Shown one piece after another: positions 6,271 to 9,856 of a stretch of DNA of 9,856 nt. The notes below the pieces were generated by a model that was not told where the DNA came from, ran no database searches, and saw only the letters and a program-made list of their open reading frames with translations. Origin of the DNA: Eubacterium sp. UBA4343 (GTDB lineage: Bacteria; Bacillota; Clostridia; Lachnospirales; Lachnospiraceae); NCBI GenBank assembly GCA_002394235.1, contig DGTF01000032.1, positions 1 to 9,856 on the forward strand. Direction: 5' to 3'. The translations under genes and the position numbers were made by a program. Each line of letters starts with the position of its first letter. Position 1 is the stretch's first letter.

Positions 6271-6299
6271 AAAAATAACATCAAAAAGGAGATCAGACC

Positions 6300-6743
6300 A
6301 TGAAATATCCCACCCGCCTTAGCGATGCTGTTCATATTCTGGCTTTTATCGCTCTGTACCCAGACTGCGACCTGACCAGTAACAAGCTGGCAGAGAGCGT
6401 TCAGACGAATCCTGCCTATGTGCGCCAGCTCATGTCCGCCCTGCGGAAGGGTGGACTGCTGGTCAGCGTGAAGGGACATCCCCGACCCGCTCTGGCTCGT
6501 GAGCCAGAGAAAATCACTCTGCTGGATGCCTATCGGGCAGTAGAGGGCAACAAGCCTCTGCTCCATCAGGACATCCACACCAACCCCGATTGTGGCGTGG
6601 GTGTGAACATTCAACTGGCACTGCGGGACTGTTACGACCTGGTACAGGCCAGAGCGGAGGAAACCATGCGCAGCATCACCTTGCAGGAAATTTTGGAGCG
6701 TTACACGGAAAAACTCTCCCATTTGGGCAAAAAGGATTTCTGA
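6300..6743 (+). CDS. Rrf2-family transcriptional regulator
   Basis: This is a 147-residue winged-helix repressor of the Rrf2 group. The N-terminus KYPTRLSDAVHILAFIAL is typical. The helix-turn-helix covers about residues 26-50 (SNKLAESVQTNPAYVRQLMS), and the wing follows (GGLLVSVKGHPRPALA). The dimer helix is at about 103-125. Cysteines are at 23, 98 and 111. The three-Cys cluster of IscR/NsrR iron-sulphur sensors is not present, so it is closer to YwnA- or CymR-like members. AAGGAG stands 10 nt before the ATG. It is divergent from the sirtuin operon, with a shared 13-bp inverted repeat, so it probably controls that operon and itself. The signal sensed is unknown. Confidence 0.88.
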   Translation: MKYPTRLSDAVHILAFIALYPDCDLTSNKLAESVQTNPAYVRQLMSALRKGGLLVSVKGHPRPALAREPEKITLLDAYRAVEGNKPLLHQDIHTNPDCGVGVNIQLALRDCYDLVQARAEETMRSITLQEILERYTEKLSHLGKKDF

Positions 6744-6811
6744 ATGGACGCCCCCGGATGATGCTGCTGGCACAAAGACTCAATATGAAATGTCCCTAAC
6801 ATAAATCGCCG

Positions 6812-6978
6812 CCACCCGTGAAACGGGTGGTTCGGTCCGGGCTATAAGCCCGTGTTGCTAGGCCAGCGTCTCAAGGCGCTGGCTTTCACTTTATGGCTAC
6901 GGGAAGTTTCTTTGATCACTTCCCGCAGCTCCGTTCAAGCCACATTGCTTTTTACTCGTCGCTGCCCCTCAAGGGGCA
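6812..6978. repeat. Array of five hairpins at the IS200 right end
   Basis: Five small palindromes follow one another between the tnpA stop and the element's end. They are 6812-6830 (8-bp stem, GAA loop), 6838-6852 (6-bp stem), 6862-6883 (7-bp stem extended by two pairs, TCAA loop), 6900-6925 (8-bp stem) and 6963-6978 (6-bp stem, TCAA loop). The outermost is the likely transposase recognition hairpin. The others imply a structured transcript or single-stranded DNA fold. No coding frame is credible here. Confidence 0.7.
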
Positions 6979-6984
6979 TCCGTA

Positions 6985-7449
6985 TTACTTACCCTGACCC
7001 TTAAAAGGGTCTTCGTATTCCTTTACGCTGAGCTTGTCCTGTATGATATCCGCCCGCTCCTGGTCTTGGATATATTTTCTGATGGTAGCTTCATTTAACC
7101 CTACTGTACTGACATAATATCCTTCTGACCAAAAATGTCTGTTCCCAAACCTGTATTTTAAATTTGCGTGCCTGTCAAACATCATAAGGGCACTTTTCCC
7201 CTTCAAATATCCCATAAATGATGCCACACTGATCTTAGGCGGTATGCTAACCAGCATATGTACATGATCTGGCATCAGATGACCTTCGATAATTGTGACA
7301 CCTTTATATGCACATAACTGATGAAGTATCTCTGCAAGGTCTTGCTTGTATTGATTGTAAATGATTTTTCGCCTATACTTTGGTGTGAACACGATATGGT
7401 ACTTGCACAGTCATTTGGTATGCGCAAGGCTATTCGCCTGGTTCGCCAT
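6985..7449 (-). pseudogene. tnpA: IS200-type Y1 transposase, nonsense-interrupted
   Basis: The full frame starts at ATG 7449 (MANQANSLAHTK), preceded by AGAGGTGATCTC. Codon 13 is TGA (7411-7413), where the family has Trp (TGG), followed by LCKYHIVFTPKYRRK. The remaining 140 codons are intact. The HUH motif reads HVH (in PDHVHMLVSIP). The catalytic Tyr is in the C-terminal helix (IRKYIQDQE). Translation might restart at GTG 7392, giving a 135-residue protein without the first strand, but no ribosome site is obvious. It is a single-step null mutation, so the inactivation seems recent. Tryptophan read-through or recoding is unlikely. Confidence 0.85.
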
Positions 7450-7511
7450 GAGATCACCTCTTTCTTTTAAATAGTGGCTTGGACACCTCTATTATAGAAA
7501 GAGTTGATCTC
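7450..7511 (-). promoter_or_regulatory. tnpA leader stem that hides the ribosome binding site
   Basis: GAGATCACCTCTTTCT (7450-7465) and AGAAAGAGTTGATCTC (7496-7511) pair at 15 of 16 positions; the odd pair is G-U in RNA. A second imperfect stem sits between them. In the tnpA mRNA this places the AGAGGTGAT ribosome site in a long helix just before the ATG. A translation-blocking leader hairpin of this kind is known for IS200 (family knowledge). Confidence 0.8.
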
Positions 7512-7626
7512 AATTGTATAACTATTTGACTCTCACCCGCATAGCGAGTGGTTTTTTATTTCGCTCGGCTCATATTTCCGTTGGGAAATACTCGCTCGAG
7601 CTCAACAGGCTAAAGCCCATAACAAA

Positions 7627-7666
7627 AAATCCGAACCCATCCCCCACAGGGAAGAAGTTCGGATTT
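7627..7666. terminator. Terminator after the downstream tRNA-Ala fragment
   Basis: A 10-bp stem, AAATCCGAAC (7627-7636) with GTTCGGATTT (7657-7666), encloses a 20-nt loop. On the minus strand it is followed by a T-run (complement of 7624-7629). It begins about 10 nt after the encoded CCA of the tRNA fragment, the place expected for the original terminator of the tRNA gene. Confidence 0.75.
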
Positions 7667-7674
7667 CTTACGTT

Positions 7675-7719
7675 TGGTGGAGCATATGAGATTCGAACTC
7701 ACAACCTCCACAATGCGAA
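7675..7719 (-). pseudogene. 3' part of tRNA-Ala(CGC), duplicated attachment-site copy
   Basis: 42 nt (7678-7719), identical to the 3' part of the intact tRNA-Ala at 7940-7981 except for one base (7703). The copy begins inside the anticodon loop side (TTCGCAT) and runs through the T arm, acceptor strand and discriminator A. Unlike the intact gene it goes on into an encoded CCA (7675-7677). The 5' half is missing, and the sequence before it does not pair. This is the layout left when an element integrates into the 3' end of a tRNA gene. Confidence 0.85.
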
Positions 7720-7939
7720 CGTCTAAACGGGCTTTTTCTAATTTCCGCTAAATCGCCGCAAGTCCTTATAATGGCTTTCCGGCATTTTGCTTTGAACAGC
7801 TTTTTCCGGTTTTTGTGCGCTTTTTCCAATTTTGTGCGCCAAAAGTGCGCCAAAACGGGAAAAACGCGTTTTTTATCGAAGTTAATTTTCAGAAAAGAAA
7901 AAGCCGGAAACCCTTGAAAGCAAAGGATTTCCGGCTGTC
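7720..7939. mobile_element. 220-bp remnant between the two tRNA-Ala 3' copies
   Basis: This stretch has no credible gene. It contains three GTGCGC direct repeats (7815-7820, 7834-7839, 7845-7850) in a T/A-rich setting, resembling arm-type sites of tyrosine recombinases. It also has a 14-bp perfect palindrome, AAAAACGCGTTTTT (7860-7873), and the terminator-like hairpin next to the tRNA. I read it as the leftover end of an integrated element. Integrase and cargo are absent, so this is inference. Confidence 0.55.
7893..7935 (-). terminator. Terminator of the intact tRNA-Ala gene
   Basis: On the minus strand, GCCGGAAATCCTTTG (7921-7935) and CAAGGGTTTCCGGC (7903-7916) form a strong stem with one bulge and a 4-nt loop. 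A T-rich tract (complement of 7893-7902) follows. It starts only 5 nt after the tRNA discriminator base. It differs from the terminator behind the downstream copy, so it probably arrived with the integrated element. Confidence 0.8.
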
Positions 7940-8012
7940 TGGAGCATATGAGATTCGAACTCACGACCTCCACAATGCGAATGTGGCGCGCTCCCAACTG
8001 CGCTAATGCCCC
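7940..8012 (-). tRNA. tRNA-Ala(CGC)
   Basis: 73 nt fold into a full cloverleaf. The acceptor stem GGGGCAT/ATGCTCC contains the G3-U70 pair that identifies alanine tRNAs. The D arm is GCGC/GCGC. The anticodon arm is CCACA-TTCGCAT-TGTGG, with anticodon CGC reading GCG. The T arm is GTGAG-TTCGAAT-CTCAT, and the discriminator is A. CCA is not encoded: the next bases are GAC. Its 3' 42 nt are repeated at 7678-7719. It lies alone, with its own promoter and terminator, upstream of no other tRNA in the window. Confidence 0.95.
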
Positions 8013-8032
8013 TCTTTGTGAAACCATTGTCT

Positions 8033-8061
8033 ATAATAAACCTTCGTGCAATGATTTTCAA
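8033..8061 (-). promoter_or_regulatory. Promoter of tRNA-Ala
   Basis: On the minus strand, TTGAAA (8056-8061) and TATTAT (8033-8038) are 17 bp apart. They lie about 20 bp before the first base of the tRNA. The rest of 8062-8201, between this and the GntR gene, shows no gene and no clear terminator. Confidence 0.7.
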
Positions 8062-8201
8062 GTAATTTTTTTAATTCTAAGCATCGATATTTTTATTCTG
8101 TTAACCCTGAATCCTTCACCGGTTGTCTTCTCAATATTCCGCCGCGCAGAGCATTCGGCAGTCGATATCATCTGCAGTATAGCTCTGTCGCATCCGTGTG
8201 C

Positions 8202-8876
8202 TCACTGTATGTTGCTCTGAATATTCTTCATCTGCCGCTCGATGTGCCGCCGCATATACTGCTCCGCGGACTCCTTGTCCTTATCCTTCAGGCTCTTCCA
8301 GAGCTCATCGTGCTCCCGGATCAGTGTGTTCCGATTGCTCTCATCCTTCAGATATTCGACACGATAGCGGTACATCTGCTCACGCAGGTTACTGATCAGC
8401 TGGATCAGTCTTCGATTGCCGGTCGCCTCATAGATGATGGCATGGAAATCCTCATCGGCGCGCGCAAGCTCTGTGACCCCGGCTTTTCCAATCATTTTCT
8501 CAAAGTTCCGGCTTGCCTGATAAAGCCGGTCCAGTCCCTCAGGCGTAATCCGCTCCAGAGCAAGATCAACCGCCATCTCCTCGAGACCGAGGCGTACCTC
8601 CAGAACATCCCTCAGATCCTGCTCTGTGATCCTTGCCACCTGTGCGCCCCTTCTCGGTATATTGTATACCAGGCCCTCCAGTTCCAGCATGCGGATGGCT
8701 TCCCGGATCGGAGTCCGGCTCACGCCCAGCCGGTTGGCGAGCTGAATTTCCATGAGCCGCTCTCCCGGTTTCAGATCGCCCCGGAGAATTCCCTTGCGAA
8801 GCGTCTGAAAAACGACATCCCGAAGAGGCATCCCCTCGTATTCACTCATCGTCTGTACCAGTTTATCTGTCTTCAC
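8202..8876 (-). CDS. GntR-family regulator, FCD (FadR/VanR) type
   Basis: This 224-residue regulator has a GntR winged helix-turn-helix at about residues 18-82 (LANRLGVSRTPIREAIRMLE is the recognition region). An all-helical FCD ligand domain follows. Metal-binding positions usual for FCD are visible: Asp141 and His145 (D-x3-H in ADEDFHAI), His189 (REHDELW) and His211 (MRRHIE). The start is GTG at 8876, which overlaps the ispE stop as GTGA, with AGGAGG 7 nt upstream inside ispE. The pairing with ispE is common in Clostridia, from memory, but does not show that it regulates isoprenoid synthesis. The ligand is probably a small carboxylate, as in the family. No operator could be picked out. Confidence 0.9.
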   Translation of the reverse strand: MKTDKLVQTMSEYEGMPLRDVVFQTLRKGILRGDLKPGERLMEIQLANRLGVSRTPIREAIRMLELEGLVYNIPRRGAQVARITEQDLRDVLEVRLGLEEMAVDLALERITPEGLDRLYQASRNFEKMIGKAGVTELARADEDFHAIIYEATGNRRLIQLISNLREQMYRYRVEYLKDESNRNTLIREHDELWKSLKDKDKESAEQYMRRHIERQMKNIQSNIQ

Positions 8877-9757
8877 GCATAAACCTCCTGCATGGTATCT
8901 GTCACCGGATATGGCCTTGTCAGAAAAACATCCTTCGCCAGTCCGCTCTTCTCAAGTTCTTCGTACGCCATCCGGGCATCCTCTTCCCGCCGGAAGATTC
9001 CGAAAACGGTCGGTCCGCTTCCGCTCATTCTTGCTCCCTCTGCCCCGTTTCTTTCCATAATCTGAATCAGCTCTGCGACAGCCGGATGGTGCGGTATCGT
9101 CACCAGCTCCAGAACATTTCCCATCGTGCGGACGATCCCGTCCAGGTCTCCCTCTCGGATCGCGCGGATCTGTCCGTCCACATCCGGATGGGGATAGCTC
9201 TCCAGCAGATCCAGGTCATGATATACCTGTCCCGTCGGAACGCTGTCCTCCGGCTTGGCAAGCAAGATCCGGCAATCCGGAACGGGCGGCAGTTTTGTCA
9301 GTATCTCACCGATTCCCTCAGAAAGAGCTGTGCCTCCTATAATGCAATAAGGCACATCCGCACCGAGCTTCACGGCTCTTCTGCAAAGTTCCTCTTCCGT
9401 CAGCCCGAATCCAAACAGCTCATTCACTCCTTGCAGGACACAGGCTGCGTCGGCGCTCCCGCCGGCGAGGCCTGCCGCAGACGGAATTCTTTTTTTCAGA
9501 AGAATGCTGACACCATCTCTGACCCCGAATTCCTGCATCAGAAGCTCCGCCGCCTTCCACGCCAGATTCCTGCTGTCCGCCGGCACTCCTGGCGCATCAC
9601 ACGCAAGCGAAATCCCTGCAAAATCCTTTTTCTGCAAAACCAGTGTATCGCAGACGTCGACCGTCTGCATCACCATCCGGACCAGATGATAGCCGTCCGG
9701 ACGCCTTCCGACAACATCCAGACTCAGATTAATCTTTGCTCTTGCTTTTAATTCCAT
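8873..9757 (-). CDS. ispE: 4-diphosphocytidyl-2-C-methyl-D-erythritol kinase
   Basis: This is the GHMP-family kinase of the MEP pathway, which phosphorylates CDP-ME with ATP on the way to isopentenyl diphosphate in the cytosol. The 294-residue protein has usual length. ARAKINLSLDVVGRRPDGYH (residues 5-24) carries the catalytic Lys8. The glycine-rich ATP loop is IPSAAGLAGGSADAA (91-105). GADVPYC (132-138) holds the catalytic Asp134. MSGSGPTVFG near the C-terminus is the third GHMP motif. The start MELKARAK at 9757 is chosen because the family begins there and GGATGGAG precedes it; the frame is open back to 9802. It is translationally coupled to the GntR gene downstream. Assignment is certain. 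Confidence 0.97.
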   Translation of the reverse strand: MELKARAKINLSLDVVGRRPDGYHLVRMVMQTVDVCDTLVLQKKDFAGISLACDAPGVPADSRNLAWKAAELLMQEFGVRDGVSILLKKRIPSAAGLAGGSADAACVLQGVNELFGFGLTEEELCRRAVKLGADVPYCIIGGTALSEGIGEILTKLPPVPDCRILLAKPEDSVPTGQVYHDLDLLESYPHPDVDGQIRAIREGDLDGIVRTMGNVLELVTIPHHPAVAELIQIMERNGAEGARMSGSGPTVFGIFRREEDARMAYEELEKSGLAKDVFLTRPYPVTDTMQEVYA

Positions 9758-9789
9758 GGCCGCTCCATCCCTGTGTGATAGATTCCCAA

Positions 9790-9822
9790 CGAGATAAAAC
9801 ACGCTGCGCGAGTTTTATCTCG
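9790..9822. repeat. 11-bp inverted repeat upstream of ispE
   Basis: CGAGATAAAAC (9790-9800) and GTTTTATCTCG (9812-9822) are perfect arms around an 11-nt loop. The hairpin lies about 30 bp before the ispE start. The bases up to the window end are rich in GCGA repeats (9822-9842). It may be the terminator or leader structure of the preceding gene, or an interspersed repeat. No gene can be supported in 9803-9856. Confidence 0.55.
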
Positions 9823-9856
9823 CTATCGCGACGCTCGCCGCACACGAATACTTCGC

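Larger units (their letters stand above)
6202..6280. promoter_or_regulatory. 13-bp inverted repeat across the divergent sirtuin/Rrf2 promoters
   Basis: Perfect arms TGTTATTTTTATT (6202-6214) and AATAAAAATAACA (6268-6280) are 53 bp apart. One arm lies just downstream of the -10 box for the sirtuin operon. The other overlaps the -10 box and the start region for the Rrf2 gene. Each arm is therefore placed to block one promoter. The adjacent Rrf2 protein is the likely binder, which is inference. Confidence 0.65.
6795..7575 (-). mobile_element. IS200/IS605-type insertion sequence, tnpA only
   Basis: A single-transposase element read on the minus strand. The tnpA frame (6985-7449) is flanked by subterminal imperfect palindromes instead of terminal inverted repeats, as expected for Y1-transposase elements. 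The left-end hairpin is CACCCGC-ATA-GCGAGTG (about 7533-7549). The right-end hairpin is CCACCCGT-GAA-ACGGGTGG (6812-6830). No tnpB accompanies it. The outer limits are estimates, because such elements make no target duplication and the cleavage tetranucleotides cannot be fixed by eye. The element sits between the Rrf2 gene and the duplicated tRNA end. Confidence 0.8.

Noticed and set aside
6838..6978. Repeated short palindromes considered as a CRISPR array
   Set aside because: The units differ in sequence, there are no constant-length spacers, and they lie within an IS200 end.
7573..7590. 7-bp hairpin TATTTCC-GTTG-GGAAATA near the IS200 left end
   Set aside because: It may be part of the element or of the flank. 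It is too short and lacks a T-run, so no function is assigned.
7668..8220. Open frames reading GAYEIRTH..LHNANV and similar on both strands
   Set aside because: They are read-throughs of the tRNA-Ala gene and its 3' duplicate, a common false protein in databases.
8196..8882. 228-codon plus-strand frame opposite the GntR gene
   Set aside because: It is an antisense shadow of a clear GntR/FCD gene, with no recognisable domain.
9086..9751. 221-codon plus-strand frame opposite ispE
   Set aside because: It is antisense to a certain ispE with all three GHMP motifs. Its composition is Arg/His/Gln-rich, as expected of a shadow.
9735..9856. Open minus-strand frame from the window edge (..GERRDSEIKLAQRVLSRWES..) overlapping the ispE start
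   Set aside because: It could be the tail of an upstream gene, but it runs through an inverted repeat and into ispE. It cannot be supported from a truncated end.

Overview
The window looks like chromosome of an anaerobic, gut-type Firmicute (class Clostridia). The evidence is the ispE-GntR pair, strong GGAGG-type ribosome binding sites, AT-rich promoters, an IS200-type element and the general character of the proteins. The species cannot be read from the sequence. Bases 1 to about 7,700 look accessory. Bases 7,940 to 9,856 look like ordinary core chromosome.

Bases 48-3991 hold a seven-gene cassette around one divergent control region. On the minus strand a TetR-type regulator is translationally coupled to a DUF3786 protein. 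On the plus strand come a CooC-like ATPase, a second DUF3786 protein, a 59-residue zinc-ribbon-like protein, an 80-residue unknown protein and a second CooC-like ATPase, packed with 12-nt, ATGA, 10-nt and 1-nt junctions. Both ATPases keep the signature-lysine P-loop and a Cys-x-Cys motif, as in the nickel-inserting ATPase CooC. No CO dehydrogenase or other client enzyme lies in the window. I infer a metal-centre or corrinoid-protein maturation or activation set. The cassette ends in a very long hairpin.

Bases 4000-6743 hold a sirtuin locus. A divergent promoter region with a 13-bp inverted repeat separates an Rrf2 regulator (plus strand) from two intact Sir2-like genes (minus strand). Between these two lies the wreck of a third paralog with only its two ends left. 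After the last one comes a fragment of DNA-3-methyladenine glycosylase I (tag), joined by an ATGA overlap. Both intact sirtuins lack the usual catalytic histidine: one has Gln and the other Glu at that position. This suggests ADP-ribosylation or another non-deacetylase role.

Bases about 6,795-7,575 are an IS200/IS605-type element. It has only tnpA, which carries a premature stop at codon 13. It keeps the stem that hides the tnpA ribosome binding site and a hairpin-rich 3' end.

Bases 7620-8061 hold tRNA-Ala(CGC) with its promoter and terminator. A second copy of the tRNA's 3' 42 nt lies about 260 bp downstream of the intact gene. The downstream copy carries an encoded CCA and its own terminator, while the intact gene lacks CCA. 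This fits site-specific integration into the tRNA 3' end, with only about 220 bp of the element left between the two copies. Beyond the tRNA, ispE (isoprenoid synthesis) and a GntR/FCD regulator form a coupled minus-strand pair.
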